Shown here: piece by piece, positions 19,627-30,108 of the stretch
Position numbering within the stretch: position 1 is the first letter of the stretch
Layout: every line of letters begins with the position of its first letter
Assembly: GCA_007695015.1 (NCBI GenBank)
Contig: REEN01000052.1
Coordinates: forward strand, 1-63,252
Direction: 5' to 3'
Source: Marinilabiliales bacterium
Lineage (GTDB): Bacteria > Bacteroidota > Bacteroidia > Bacteroidales > PUMT01
DNA length: 63,252 nt
Notes under the pieces: generated by a model
Told to the model about the DNA's origin: nothing
What the model saw: only the letters and a program-made list of their open reading frames with translations
The model's database searches: none
Translations under genes and position numbers: made by a program

Positions 19627-19647
19627 TTAATAATAAAAAGATCAGAA

Positions 19648-20244
19648 ATGCCTTTAGATAAATTTACAACACTTGTGTCAACATGCGTTCCGCTGCCTGC
19701 AGAGAATGTGGATACCGACCAGATCATACCGGCAAGGTTCCTGAAGGCCACTTCACGTGAAGGGTTTGGCGAGAACCTTTTCAGGGACTGGAGGTACGAC
19801 AATGCCGGGCGTCCCAGGGAAGATTTCGTGTTGAATGACAATAGGTACGAGGGAAGGATACTTGTCGCCGGAAAAAATTTCGGCAGCGGGAGCAGCCGCG
19901 AGCATGCAGCCTGGGCGATAAAGGATTACGGCTTCAGGGTGGTGGTCTCCAGCTTTTTTGCCGACATATTCAGGAATAATGCCCTGAACAACGGATTGCT
20001 GCCGGTGCAGGTAACCGGCGATTTCCTGTCGCTGCTTTTCGACCGTATAAGGAAAGACCCGCGGGTGAAGGTGAGGGTTGACCTGGCACAACAGTCTGTC
20101 AGCCTGGAGGCTGGAGGGTTGTCTGAAAACTTTGAAATAAGTGCATACAAGAAAAAATGCCTGCTTAACGGGTACGACGACATAGACTACCTGTTAAGCA
20201 TGAAGGAAAGAATTGTAGAATGGGAGCAAAAAAGAGAGCTATGA
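19648..20244 (+). CDS. leuD: 3-isopropylmalate dehydratase, small subunit
   Basis: Swivel subunit of isopropylmalate isomerase, 198 residues, pairing with LeuC. Motifs include [25 protein letters not shown] and [18 protein letters not shown]. Its stop codon overlaps the ATG of the next gene (ATGA at 20241-20244), pointing to coupled translation. Confidence 0.96.
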   Translation: MPLDKFTTLVSTCVPLPAENVDTDQIIPARFLKATSREGFGENLFRDWRYDNAGRPREDFVLNDNRYEGRILVAGKNFGSGSSREHAAWAIKDYGFRVVVSSFFADIFRNNALNNGLLPVQVTGDFLSLLFDRIRKDPRVKVRVDLAQQSVSLEAGGLSENFEISAYKKKCLLNGYDDIDYLLSMKERIVEWEQKREL

Positions 20245-21815
20245 TAAATGTTGAAGTAATGGACACAACGCTCAGGGATGGTGAACAGACCACGGGTGTA
20301 TCTTTCAATGATGGTGAAAAGCTTGCAATAGCGCAGCTGCTGCTCGATGAGATCAGGGTTAACCGTATTGAGGTGGCATCGGCCAGGGTTTCGGAGGGAG
20401 AGTACCGCGCGGTAAAACGGATCACCGAATGGGCGGCTGCAAAAGGCTATCTTGACCGGGTCGAGGTACTTGGTTTTGTCGATGGCACGCTGTCGCTGGA
20501 CTGGGCCTGTGAAGTGGGCGTCAGGGTTGTGAACCTGCTTACCAAGGGGTCGCTGAAGCATTGCGAGGGGCAGCTGCGCAAAACACCGCAGCAGCACCTT
20601 GACGATATCGACAGTGTGATCGAAGAGGCTGCAGGAAGGGGGCTGAAGGTGAATGTATACCTGGAGGACTGGTCCAATGGCATGATACACTCACCCGCGT
20701 ATGTTGAGAACATGATCGAATACCTGAGCACCAGGAAAGTTGAAAGGATCATGCTTCCCGATACGCTGGGGATACTGAACCCCGGCCAGACCCTGGAGTT
20801 CTGCAGTTGGGCCGTTAAGCGATGGCCGGATATCCATTTCGACTTTCATGCGCACAATGACTATGACCTGGGCACTGCCAACGTCATATCGGCCGTAAAG
20901 GCAGGTGTCAGGGGGGTTCATACCACCGTGAACGGACTGGGTGAACGTGCTGGGAATGTGCCTCTTGCCAGTGTGATAGGGGTGCTGAACGACCACCTTA
21001 AAGCCGGGAACACCCTTGTAGAATCGAAGGTTTCAAAGGTCTCGAAGATGGTCGAGCTGTTCAGCGGGATCAGGATTCCTCAGAACAAGCCGCTTACCGG
21101 CGAATATGTCTTTACCCAGTGCTGCGGCGTGCATGCCGATGGCGACGACAAGGGAGACCTTTATTTCAATGAGCTTCTGCCCGAGAGGTTCGGCAGGTTC
21201 AGGCGTTACGCCCTGGGCAAGACTTCAGGCAAGGCCTCCATAAAGAAGAACCTCGATGAGCTTGGCATCACCCTGTCGCGCGAGGACCTCGACAAGGTGA
21301 CGCGCAGGGTCATTGAGCTGGGCGACCAGAAAGAGACTGTCACCACGGGCGACCTGCCCTACATCATTTCAGACGTGCTCAGGAATGGATCAAAGGAGCA
21401 ATCAATCTGCCTGGTCAATTACCACCTCACGGTTGCACGCGGGATGAAGCCGGTGGCCTCGCTCAGCGTGTCGATAGACGGTGAGACCTATTCCGAAACG
21501 TCGGTAGGTGACGGACAATACGATGCATTCATGAAAGCCATGTGGAAGATATACAGAAACCTCGGCAGGCCCGTTCCGGCGCTTACCGATTACCTGGTGA
21601 CAATACCCCCCGGTGGCAAGACCGATGCCCTTGTTGAAACGATCATCACATGGGAATATGAAGGGATAGAGTACCGGACAAGGGGACTGGATGCAGACCA
21701 GACGACCGCTGCCATCAAGGCTACCATGAAGATGCTCAACATAATCGGGAACCGGCCGGCTAAAACGAAAACGTCCAAAACTGCCACGATTACCGGTCAT
21801 GTTCAGACCAAATAA
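20241..21815 (+). CDS. cimA: Citramalate synthase / second isopropylmalate synthase-like enzyme
   Basis: Acyl-transferring lyase of the IPMS/homocitrate/citramalate family, 524 residues from the ATG that overlaps the leuD stop; ATG 20220 is an alternative. The [12 protein letters not shown] core, HAHNDYDLG metal site and NGLGERAGN are intact, and a regulatory domain lies at about 385-510. It resembles the CimA-related group more than LeuA ([21 protein letters not shown]). Its place inside the leu operon is as I recall in Bacteroides. If it uses pyruvate it would give a threonine-independent route to isoleucine through LeuCD and LeuB; no ilvA is present here. Specificity cannot be settled by eye. 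Confidence 0.8.
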   Translation: MINVEVMDTTLRDGEQTTGVSFNDGEKLAIAQLLLDEIRVNRIEVASARVSEGEYRAVKRITEWAAAKGYLDRVEVLGFVDGTLSLDWACEVGVRVVNLLTKGSLKHCEGQLRKTPQQHLDDIDSVIEEAAGRGLKVNVYLEDWSNGMIHSPAYVENMIEYLSTRKVERIMLPDTLGILNPGQTLEFCSWAVKRWPDIHFDFHAHNDYDLGTANVISAVKAGVRGVHTTVNGLGERAGNVPLASVIGVLNDHLKAGNTLVESKVSKVSKMVELFSGIRIPQNKPLTGEYVFTQCCGVHADGDDKGDLYFNELLPERFGRFRRYALGKTSGKASIKKNLDELGITLSREDLDKVTRRVIELGDQKETVTTGDLPYIISDVLRNGSKEQSICLVNYHLTVARGMKPVASLSVSIDGETYSETSVGDGQYDAFMKAMWKIYRNLGRPVPALTDYLVTIPPGGKTDALVETIITWEYEGIEYRTRGLDADQTTAAIKATMKMLNIIGNRPAKTKTSKTATITGHVQTK

Positions 21816-21842
21816 CGATCAATAACATATTATCTTTGCAAG

Positions 21843-22910
21843 ATGAACATAAAAATTGCGGTGCTTGCCGGCGACGGCATAGGACCTGAAATTACACGGC
21901 AGGCGGTCAAGGTCATTGACCAGGTTTGCAAGAAGACCGGGCACATACCCGGATACGGCGAAGGCCTTGTCGGCGCAGTTGCAATTGACAAAACCGGCGA
22001 TCCTTATCCCGACGAGACCCATAACCTCTGCATGGCATCGGATGCGGTCCTGTTCGGGGCCATAGGCGACCCCAGGTTTGACAATGATCCCAAAGCCAGG
22101 GTGAGGCCAGAGAAGGGGCTGCTGGAGATGAGACAGAAACTTGGCCTTTATGCAAATATAAGGCCGGTGATGACCTTCGAATCCCTGGTCCATAAGTCAC
22201 CCCTGCGTGAGGATATTGTTGCCGGTGCCGACTTTATAACTGTGAGGGAGCTGACCGGCGGCATCTATTTCGGTCGGCCCCAGGGGAGGTCTGAGGACGG
22301 CACCACTGCCTACGATACCTGTGTCTATCACAAGTATGAGATAGAGCGCATCTGCAAGCTGGCCTTCGGGTTCGCCATGAAGAGACGTAAGAAGCTGACG
22401 ATGGTTGACAAGGCGAATGTGCTTGCCACATCCAGGCTGTGGAGGGAGACGATGCAGGAGCTGGCGCCATCTTACCCGGAGGTAGAGGTTGAGTATATGT
22501 TTGTCGATAATGCCGCAATGCAGATAATTCAGTGGCCCAAAAGGTTTGACGTGATAGTTACCGAGAACATGTTCGGCGACATACTTACCGATGAGGCCAG
22601 CGTCATAACCGGTTCCCTGGGAATGCTGCCATCGGCATCCATCGGGGTGCATACCTCGGTCTTCGAACCAATTCACGGCTCCTATCCCCAGGCTGCGGGC
22701 AGGAATATTGCAAACCCGGTGGCCACGGTGTTGTCGGCCGCCATGATGTTCGAGCAAGCCTTTGACAGCGAAGAGGGCGGCAGGCTGATCAGGATGGCGG
22801 TTGAAGCTTCTCTTGAGGCAGGTGTCGTTACCGGCGATATCGACAGCACAGACCCGGCTTCGACCGATGAGGTGGGGGACTGGCTGGCCGGATGGATAGA
22901 AAAGAGTTAA
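21843..22910 (+). CDS. leuB: 3-isopropylmalate dehydrogenase
   Basis: NAD-dependent oxidative decarboxylase completing 2-oxoisocaproate formation; 355 residues. Begins with AGDGIGPE; substrate and metal motifs [24 protein letters not shown], and [12 protein letters not shown] are all visible, and the NAD-site motif [12 protein letters not shown] is near residue 278. Starts 27 nt after the preceding synthase; thrA begins 14 nt after its stop. Confidence 0.97.
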   Translation: MNIKIAVLAGDGIGPEITRQAVKVIDQVCKKTGHIPGYGEGLVGAVAIDKTGDPYPDETHNLCMASDAVLFGAIGDPRFDNDPKARVRPEKGLLEMRQKLGLYANIRPVMTFESLVHKSPLREDIVAGADFITVRELTGGIYFGRPQGRSEDGTTAYDTCVYHKYEIERICKLAFGFAMKRRKKLTMVDKANVLATSRLWRETMQELAPSYPEVEVEYMFVDNAAMQIIQWPKRFDVIVTENMFGDILTDEASVITGSLGMLPSASIGVHTSVFEPIHGSYPQAAGRNIANPVATVLSAAMMFEQAFDSEEGGRLIRMAVEASLEAGVVTGDIDSTDPASTDEVGDWLAGWIEKS

Positions 22911-22924
22911 TAACAAATAGAGAT

Positions 22925-25378
22925 ATGATCAAGGTTCTCAAATTCGGCGGCAGCTCACTCTGCGATCCCGGCACACTCGACACCCTGCTGGATGTCATTT
23001 CAGCCAACCAGGAGGAAAAGCGTGACGTGGTAGTTGTATGCTCCGCACTTGAAGGTGTTACCAACCAGATTAACGGCCTCGTCGAACAGGCGATTGCCGG
23101 CAAGGACCTGTCCCCCGCCATCAGGCAGCTTGAAGAGCTGCATTACAGCATTGTCAGGCAACGCCTTGAGGTGACGAGGCAGAACGAAGTGCTGCTCACA
23201 CTCAAGCTCTATTTTAACCAGCTTGAGGAGATGCTGGCCGGAATATCGGCACTGGGGGAGGTTTCGTTGCGGACGGTCGACCGGGCGCTCTCCTACGGAG
23301 AGCTCTGCTCGGCATTCATGTTCACTGCATTCGTGTCGCAATCCTTTGGAAAGGCAGTCTTTGCCGATACCAGGCAGCTCATAAAGACCGACAGCAGTTA
23401 CGGCCAGGCCAACGTCATTGAGGAGTTCAGCAATACGCTGATCAGAAATTTCGTAAAGGAGAACGAAGGCGCCATACCGGTATTCACCGGTTTCATAGCT
23501 TCCAATGAGGCCGGTATCACCACCACCCTGGGACGCGGGGGCTCGGACTATACCGCGGCAATAGTTGCCTCGGCGCTCGATGCCGGTGAGATAGAGATAT
23601 GGACCAATGTTGACGGCATAATGACGGCCGACCCCCGGATGGTGAAAAAGGCTTTTTCCATTCCGCGCCTCTCTTACAGCGAAGCCGTCGAGCTTAGCTA
23701 TTTCGGTGCAAGGGTGATCCATCCGCCAACCATGTTCCCGGCCAGGGCGAAAAACATACCCATAACGATAAAGAACAGCTTCAACCCCTCATTCGAGGGA
23801 ACCATCATCACGGGGGAGGCCGACAAAAACGGGTCGCTTATCAAGGGTATTTCCTGCATATCTGAAATATGCCTGATCACCATATCAGGCGGTGCCATGG
23901 TAGGCGAGAAGGGACTCAGCGGCAGGCTCTTCAGCCGTATGGCCTCAGAAGGGATCAATGTGTTCCTGATAACCCAGGCCAGTTCCCAGCACAGCATCAG
24001 CCTGGCTATCGGACCCCAGGACATACCGCTGGCCAGAAAGGTTATCAACCGCGAGTTCGAGCTCGACCTGCAGTCCGCCCGCCTTGACCGCCCCCTGTTT
24101 GATGACAACCTTAGCATTATTGCAGTGGTGGGTGAGAACATGAAGAATAAACGGGGTCTCTCCGGCAAGGTGTTCAGCTCGCTCGGCAGGAGCGGGGTCA
24201 ACGTGGTGGCCATAGCGCAGGGGTCGTCGGAGCTCAACATCTCGGTGGTGATTGACAGGAAAGACCTTTCGAAGGCGATGAATTCGGTGCATGACGCGAT
24301 GTTCCTCTCGCCCGTAAAGACGCTTAACGTATTTTTCTGCGGTGTCGGGAACATAGGCGGCACCCTCCTGAGGCAGATAGCCGGCCACCATAGGTTCCTG
24401 GAGGAGAACAGGCACATCAGGCTCTCCCTTGTGGGGTTATGCAACAGCAAACGCTTCTTTTTCAACCCCGAGGGGGTCGATCCGGAAGCGTGGAAAGAGG
24501 ATCTCAGCAGCAGGGGTGTGCCGGGGACGGTTAACGAATTCATTGAATATGCCTTCAACCTTAACCTTCCCAACTCCGTTTTTGTCGACAATACCGGAAG
24601 CAGGGAGGTGCCAGGGCTCTACCGGCAGTTGTTTGAGAAGAGCTTTTCTGTCGTTACCTGCAACAAGATAGGTAATACAGGTGATTTTGACAGCTACCGG
24701 CTCAACAGGGATGCCGCCGCCAGGTTCGGCGTTGACTATCTTTATGAAACAACAGTTGGTGCCGGGTTGCCCATAATAAAGACGCTGCAGGAGCTTCTTG
24801 TCTGCGGCGATGAGATACTCAGGGTCGAGGCCATCCTTTCAGGCACCATCTCTTTCGTGTTCAATGAATATAAGGGGGAGAGGACCTTTGCCAGCGTGGT
24901 GCGTGAAGCGCAGGAAAAGGGCTTTACCGAGCCTGACCCCAGGGATGACCTGAGCGGACTCGATTTTGCAAGGAAGATGCTCATTCTGGCCAGGGAGACC
25001 GGACTTGAGACCGAATTTGATGATATGGAGCTGCAGCCCATACTGCCCGATAACTGCCTTAAGGCAGCAACGGTAGAGGATTTTTACCGGGAGCTTGAAG
25101 CCTCCGAGGAGCACTTCGGCAAGCTCAAGAACAAGGCTGCCGCCGAAACCAAGGTTGTACACTACGTGGGTATATTGGCAGACGGAAAGGCCAGGACCGA
25201 GCTGATGATGCTCGACTCTTCACATCCTTTCTACAACCTGACCGGAAGCGACAATATAATCTCATTCACCACCAACCGTTATCTTGACAACCCGATGGTT
25301 ATCAAGGGTCCCGGAGCAGGGGCTGAGGTTACCGCCGCCGGGGTGCTTGCCGACCTGGTGAGAGTGGGAGCGGATTGA
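22925..25378 (+). CDS. thrA: Bifunctional aspartokinase / homoserine dehydrogenase
   Basis: Catalyses the first and third steps of the aspartate pathway. ATG 22925 (MIKVLKFGGSS) gives 817 residues; an upstream in-frame ATG at 22892 overlaps leuB and precedes nothing conserved. Kinase about 1-295 (KFGGSS, GFIASNEAG, TTLGRGGSDYTA), two ACT units about 310-455, homoserine dehydrogenase about 460-817 (GVGNIGG Rossmann motif, VTCNKIG, ETTVGAGLPII). Length and order match E. coli ThrA. It is the first threonine gene yet has no leader of its own, so it probably reads through from the ilv promoter. Confidence 0.96.
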   Translation: MIKVLKFGGSSLCDPGTLDTLLDVISANQEEKRDVVVVCSALEGVTNQINGLVEQAIAGKDLSPAIRQLEELHYSIVRQRLEVTRQNEVLLTLKLYFNQLEEMLAGISALGEVSLRTVDRALSYGELCSAFMFTAFVSQSFGKAVFADTRQLIKTDSSYGQANVIEEFSNTLIRNFVKENEGAIPVFTGFIASNEAGITTTLGRGGSDYTAAIVASALDAGEIEIWTNVDGIMTADPRMVKKAFSIPRLSYSEAVELSYFGARVIHPPTMFPARAKNIPITIKNSFNPSFEGTIITGEADKNGSLIKGISCISEICLITISGGAMVGEKGLSGRLFSRMASEGINVFLITQASSQHSISLAIGPQDIPLARKVINREFELDLQSARLDRPLFDDNLSIIAVVGENMKNKRGLSGKVFSSLGRSGVNVVAIAQGSSELNISVVIDRKDLSKAMNSVHDAMFLSPVKTLNVFFCGVGNIGGTLLRQIAGHHRFLEENRHIRLSLVGLCNSKRFFFNPEGVDPEAWKEDLSSRGVPGTVNEFIEYAFNLNLPNSVFVDNTGSREVPGLYRQLFEKSFSVVTCNKIGNTGDFDSYRLNRDAAARFGVDYLYETTVGAGLPIIKTLQELLVCGDEILRVEAILSGTISFVFNEYKGERTFASVVREAQEKGFTEPDPRDDLSGLDFARKMLILARETGLETEFDDMELQPILPDNCLKAATVEDFYRELEASEEHFGKLKNKAAAETKVVHYVGILADGKARTELMMLDSSHPFYNLTGSDNIISFTTNRYLDNPMVIKGPGAGAEVTAAGVLADLVRVGAD

Positions 25379-25433
25379 ACCGGCCAATGTTGTCAGCCGG
25401 CATAGGGTATACTTTAATTCAAATTCCGAACAG

Positions 25434-26363
25434 ATGGATCAGGTAAGGGTTTTTGCTCCTGCAACAGTTGCTAACGTTGGCTGCGGCTACGATGTGCTCG
25501 GTTTTGCCCTGTATCGTCCGGGCGACGAGGTTACCGCGCGCCTGACCGGCAGCGGGAAGGTTACCCTCGACCGGGTTGAGGGCGACGACGGCAGGCTTCC
25601 CCTCGATCCGGAGAAGAATACTGTCAGCTCGGTGGTCATCAGCTACCTTGAGCATATCGGCTCAAAGCAGGGTGTCGGCATTAGCCTGCACAAGAAAATG
25701 CCTTTCGGGAGCGGACTGGGTTCCAGCGCGGCAAGTGCTGTCGGTGGACTTGTTGCAGTGAATGAGCTAATGGGAAACCCCCTTGACAGGAAGGATCTGC
25801 TCCCTTTTGCAATGGAGGGTGAAAGGCTCGCATGCGGAAATGCCCATGCCGATAATGTTGCTCCCTCATTGCTCGGGGGATTCGTGCTGATACGGTCATA
25901 TGATCCCCTCGATGTGATCCAGCTTCCCGTACCGAAAGATCTTTGCTGCGCACTGGTCTATCCCCATATTGAGATACCCACGCTGGCGGCACGGCAGATC
26001 ATCAGGAGGAACATACCGATGACAGATGCCATAAGACAGTGGGGCAACGTGGGGGCCCTTGTTGCCGGCCTGTACAGGGACGACCCGGAACTGATAGGAA
26101 GGAGTCTCGAGGATGTTATTGTTGAGCCGGTAAGGAAGATGCTCATACCGGGGTTTGACGGGCTCAGGGAGACTGCCGTGGCTAACGGCGCCCTGGGATT
26201 TGGCATATCGGGGTCGGGGCCCACGGTCTTCAGCCTGTGCATGAACAAATCCTGCGCAGAGTCCGCCGCAAAGGCGCTGGTGAAAAAGCTGGCAGGCAAC
26301 GGGGTGGCCTCAACCTCGTGGGTGTCTGAAATAAACAGTGAAGGGGCGGTGGTGCTGAAATAA
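25434..26363 (+). CDS. thrB: Homoserine kinase
   Basis: GHMP-family kinase phosphorylating homoserine; 309 residues. N-terminal FAPATVANVGCGYDVLG, ATP loop PFGSGLGSSAASA (about 86-98) and the C-terminal GFGISGSGPTVF are diagnostic. It lies 55 nt after thrA and 112 nt before thrC. Confidence 0.95.
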   Translation: MDQVRVFAPATVANVGCGYDVLGFALYRPGDEVTARLTGSGKVTLDRVEGDDGRLPLDPEKNTVSSVVISYLEHIGSKQGVGISLHKKMPFGSGLGSSAASAVGGLVAVNELMGNPLDRKDLLPFAMEGERLACGNAHADNVAPSLLGGFVLIRSYDPLDVIQLPVPKDLCCALVYPHIEIPTLAARQIIRRNIPMTDAIRQWGNVGALVAGLYRDDPELIGRSLEDVIVEPVRKMLIPGFDGLRETAVANGALGFGISGSGPTVFSLCMNKSCAESAAKALVKKLAGNGVASTSWVSEINSEGAVVLK

Positions 26364-26475
26364 CCCGGCAGCGCCGGTAGCGGTCCGGGTCCGGTCTGGC
26401 GGACTGCCACAGGCAACACAGTCAACAAAGCCAACAAATGCACCACTCGAAACAAATGCTAAAATTATTATCTCT

Positions 26476-27780
26476 ATGTTATATTACAGCACCAAAGGCA
26501 CAGCACCGGCAGTTTCTCTCAGGGAGGCTGTTTTAAGGGGACCGGCCCCGGATGGGGGACTTTACATGCCTGAAGAGCTGCCCCGGTTCGACGGATCATT
26601 CATCAGTTCGCTACACGGCAGGAGCCTTGTCGAAACAGCTTTTGATGTCGCGACGGCCTTTCTGGGCAGCGACATACCGCCTGATGTGCTTGAAGGGATC
26701 GTTGGCGAGGCCCTCGATTTTCCCATTCCCCTCACAGAGGTGCAGCCGGCTACCTTCAGCCTGGAGCTTTATCACGGCCCCACCATGGCCTTTAAGGATG
26801 TGGGAGCGCGCTTCATGTCGAGGCTCATGTCCTTTCTCTACCGTAACAGGGAGAAGCCGCTGAATGTAATAGTCGCCACATCGGGCGATACCGGGTCGGC
26901 AGTGGCTTCGGGTTTTTACGGGGTGGACGGCATAAATGTGGTTGTGCTGTTTCCCAAAGGCAGGGTCAGCAGGCTTCAGCGGCTGCAGATAACCACCCTC
27001 GGGGGGAATATACACCCGCTCGAGGTTGAGGGGAACTTCGATGACTGCCAGAGGCTGGCTCGCACCATCCTGGCTGATGAGGAGCTGAACGGCGAGCTGA
27101 CCCTTACATCGGCCAACAGCATCAATGTCGGTAGACTTATACCGCAGTGCTTCTATTATTTCCATGCTTATGCCATGCTGGGTAAGGAGCCTGGCGAACC
27201 GGTATTCAGCGTCCCGAGCGGCAATTTCGGGAACCTTACTGCCGGCGTGATGGCACGGAGTGCCGGATTGCCCGTAAGGAAATTCATAGCATCGGTGAAC
27301 ATTAACGATGTATTCCCTGAATTCCTCGCAAGCGGGCAGTACAGGCCTGCCCCCTCGGTGCCCACATACAGCAGCGCCATGGATGTGGGTGATCCTTCAA
27401 ATTTTGCCAGGCTCGATATGCTGATGGGGGGACAGGCCGTTAATTTCCGCGAAAGCGTAATGTCCTGGTCCTTTACCGATGAACAGACTGCAGATGCGAT
27501 AAGAAGGGTGGCGAACGAAACCGGTTATATAATGGACCCCCACGGGGCCGTGGCATGGCTCGGACTGGAGAGATATGCCCGTGAAACCGGGTACGAGGGG
27601 CCGGGTGTCTTTCTGGAGACTGCCCACCCTGCCAAGTTTCCGGAAACGATGGGAGAGATACTCGGCAAATATGAGTATGTGCCGCCGCAGCTAAGGATGC
27701 CCGGCACTGAGGAGACGTATGCCCGGATTCCATGCGATGCCGGTGCGGTGAAGGAATACCTTCTGGGCATAAACCGGTAG
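26476..27780 (+). CDS. thrC: Threonine synthase
   Basis: PLP enzyme converting O-phosphohomoserine to threonine; 434 residues. PLP-binding Lys is in MAFKDVGARFMS (about residue 101), followed by ATSGDTGSAVASGF and NSINVGR. It is the last gene of the ilv-leu-thr run. The following 165 nt lack a clear terminator: only a 4-bp CGCA/TGCG hairpin at about 27852-27862 is visible. Confidence 0.95.
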   Translation: MLYYSTKGTAPAVSLREAVLRGPAPDGGLYMPEELPRFDGSFISSLHGRSLVETAFDVATAFLGSDIPPDVLEGIVGEALDFPIPLTEVQPATFSLELYHGPTMAFKDVGARFMSRLMSFLYRNREKPLNVIVATSGDTGSAVASGFYGVDGINVVVLFPKGRVSRLQRLQITTLGGNIHPLEVEGNFDDCQRLARTILADEELNGELTLTSANSINVGRLIPQCFYYFHAYAMLGKEPGEPVFSVPSGNFGNLTAGVMARSAGLPVRKFIASVNINDVFPEFLASGQYRPAPSVPTYSSAMDVGDPSNFARLDMLMGGQAVNFRESVMSWSFTDEQTADAIRRVANETGYIMDPHGAVAWLGLERYARETGYEGPGVFLETAHPAKFPETMGEILGKYEYVPPQLRMPGTEETYARIPCDAGAVKEYLLGINR

Positions 27781-27945
27781 GCATTTTACAAACACGGCCC
27801 GGCTTCGTTAGTAACTGCACCATACCATTTCCTGCATTACCATGGCCATGCCGCACGGTGCGTTAATAAAAACTTAACGGTATGTTTTTATCTGGTCTGG
27901 AAAAATGTTGTATTTTGTGGTATAATTAAAAATGCAAATACTGCC

Positions 27946-29967
27946 ATGAGAAACCAGAATTTGTTAAACCGGACTGTTCCTGCAGGCTTCCTGCGTATTA
28001 ATGAATATATCAGCGGAAAATTAACCGTAAAGCCTTTGCTGTACCTTCCGCTGTTTATCATCCTGCTCGCGTTGCAGTCCCCCCTAACTGCCCAGGTCAA
28101 AAGGGTTACCTTGCTCAATACCACCGATGAGCACTCCACGCTGCTGCCCCTGCCCCTGGTTGACTACCACCCTGATGTGGCTAACCCCTCGGTCGGCGGT
28201 TTTCCCCGGCTGGCAACACTTGTGCGTTCGATAAGGGAGGAGGCGGGCAGCGACCCGGTACTGCTGATGTCGGCCGGCGACTTTGTGGGGGGCACCCCGT
28301 ATGCATGGCTGATACTTGAAGGCTATTCTGCCGAGATCGGGATAATGAAGAATATAGGCTACGATGTGCTTACCATCGGAAACCATGAGTTTGATTACGG
28401 GCCCGGCAAGATTGCAGAGTACTTCATGAATGCCGGTTACCCCGGGTATAACGACACCATGCCGCTGGTATCTTCAAACCTGGTTATACCTGAAGGTAAC
28501 CCGCTCATGGATGTGGGTATACGCGAACATCATATGATCGGACTGCCAAACGGTTTACAGATCGGGGTGTTCGGCCTGCTGGGCCGGGAAGCATACAGTG
28601 TTGCCAGTTACATTGAGCCCGTTACCGTAAGCGACCAGCATGAGGCCGCCGCGCGTCAGGTCTCGCTGCTCAGGGAGAAGGGCGCCGATATAATTGTGGC
28701 GCTTACACACTCAGGCGTAGGAGAGGACAGGGAGCTTGCAGCGGCTGTTGACGGCATTGATGTTATTATGGGAGGGCACGATCATCACCTGACGCATGAA
28801 CCTTTGAGGATAAACAACACTGTTATCCTGCATCCGGGGTATTACCTTTCCAATCTAGGGAGACTGGACCTGGAGTGGGATTCCCAGACCGGAGCCCTGT
28901 CGGTTGTTAACGAAAGGAACAATAGTCCGTTCCTCATTCCCCTTGACAACTCTGTGCCTGAGGACCCTGAGATACTGGCGATGATAGACGGTTACACGCA
29001 GAAGCTGAACCTCTTTGTATCGGAGCACACCGAAGGCATGTTCACTGGAGTTGAGGATCCTGTTTTCAGCTCGGGCTTCAGCATGATCAGTCCGGGACCG
29101 TTCAGGGAAACCACGGTCGGCAACTTCGTTACCGATGCCATGAGGCAGGAGGTAGCGCGGCTGACCGGGCACAGGGTTGACTTTGCAGTGCAGGCGAACG
29201 GCGTTGTAAGGGCCGACATCGTGCCCGGCACGATGGAGTGGTCGCGCAACCAGGTCTCGTTTTTTGACCTGGTGACCGTTTCAGGCCTGGGATCGGGACT
29301 GGATGGGAAAGCAGGCTATCCCCTTGTCTCTTTCTGGCTTACCGGCCGTGAGATATTGAATGTTCTCGAAATTACCTCACTGCTTTCGCAGCTGATGGGT
29401 GATATGTACTTTTTGCAGGTTAGCGGACTGCGTTACACCTATGACCCCGGCAAGGCCACCTGGCTCAGAATACCGTTTGCAGGGATACCGGTTCCGGCCT
29501 ACCGCTCGGTGATCAGCGCAGAGATGTATGCCGGAGAGGGAATTCAGTATAACGGCAATTATGTGCCCGTTGAAGAAGATAGGCTCTACCACGTGGTGAC
29601 CGATCACTATCTCACCTCGTTTCTGCCGATGGTGGGGGATATACTGCCGCGACTCGGACTGGTACTGAAGGATGAGCATGGCAACCCACTCACTCCCGAT
29701 GAGACCATCCTGGTGCACGATGGGAAAGAGTTCAAGGTATGGGAAGCCCTTGCACGGTATGGCGCATCATTTGAGCCGGGAGAGGACGGACTGCCTCTGG
29801 TGCCTGCCTACTATGCCGAAACCGGTGACAGGATTACCTCACGCGAAGGTGTTCCTCTTGCCGTGTGGGCATGGACCGTTATTATAATTGTATTGCTTAT
29901 CCTCTCTTTGCTGGTGCGGCTGGCCGTGATCAGGATAAGGGCGCGCATAAGGCGCAGGAAAGGTTAA
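27946..29967 (+). CDS. Membrane-anchored 5'-nucleotidase / UDP-sugar hydrolase-like metallophosphoesterase
   Basis: 673 residues. An N-terminal hydrophobic signal (about 30-50, ending LTAQ) is followed by a calcineurin-like metallophosphoesterase domain (about 53-290) with metal motifs NTTDEHS, SAGDF, GNHEFDYG, THSG and GGHDHH, then a 5'-nucleotidase C-terminal substrate domain (about 350-560). Residues about 638-662 are a strong transmembrane helix followed by an Arg-rich tail, so the enzyme is probably held in the inner membrane facing the periplasm, unlike soluble UshA. Likely role: periplasmic hydrolysis of nucleotides or nucleotide sugars for salvage. The exact substrate is unknown. Confidence 0.87.
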   Translation: MRNQNLLNRTVPAGFLRINEYISGKLTVKPLLYLPLFIILLALQSPLTAQVKRVTLLNTTDEHSTLLPLPLVDYHPDVANPSVGGFPRLATLVRSIREEAGSDPVLLMSAGDFVGGTPYAWLILEGYSAEIGIMKNIGYDVLTIGNHEFDYGPGKIAEYFMNAGYPGYNDTMPLVSSNLVIPEGNPLMDVGIREHHMIGLPNGLQIGVFGLLGREAYSVASYIEPVTVSDQHEAAARQVSLLREKGADIIVALTHSGVGEDRELAAAVDGIDVIMGGHDHHLTHEPLRINNTVILHPGYYLSNLGRLDLEWDSQTGALSVVNERNNSPFLIPLDNSVPEDPEILAMIDGYTQKLNLFVSEHTEGMFTGVEDPVFSSGFSMISPGPFRETTVGNFVTDAMRQEVARLTGHRVDFAVQANGVVRADIVPGTMEWSRNQVSFFDLVTVSGLGSGLDGKAGYPLVSFWLTGREILNVLEITSLLSQLMGDMYFLQVSGLRYTYDPGKATWLRIPFAGIPVPAYRSVISAEMYAGEGIQYNGNYVPVEEDRLYHVVTDHYLTSFLPMVGDILPRLGLVLKDEHGNPLTPDETILVHDGKEFKVWEALARYGASFEPGEDGLPLVPAYYAETGDRITSREGVPLAVWAWTVIIIVLLILSLLVRLAVIRIRARIRRRKG

Positions 29968-30108
29968 GACGTGATTTTAGCGAGACCTTCTTCCCGCGCC
30001 ACGGAAGTACACCCTCACTTGCCTGCCTTTGACCGGCCTGCCAGTTAGTGCATGGCCTCAGTCGCTCAGCAGGGCCTTATTCCTGGAGCTTGCCCGGCCA
30101 GGTGTGTG

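Noticed and set aside
22197-22916. Minus-strand open frame of 239 codons inside leuB
   Set aside because: Fully antisense to a conserved enzyme; composition is that of the complementary strand.
22911-22925. A separate threonine attenuator in front of thrA
   Set aside because: Only 14 nt separate leuB and thrA; no peptide, hairpin or T-run is present.
23698-24591. Minus-strand frame of 297 codons inside thrA
   Set aside because: Ser/Arg/Leu-rich antisense translation of a well-conserved gene, with no domain.
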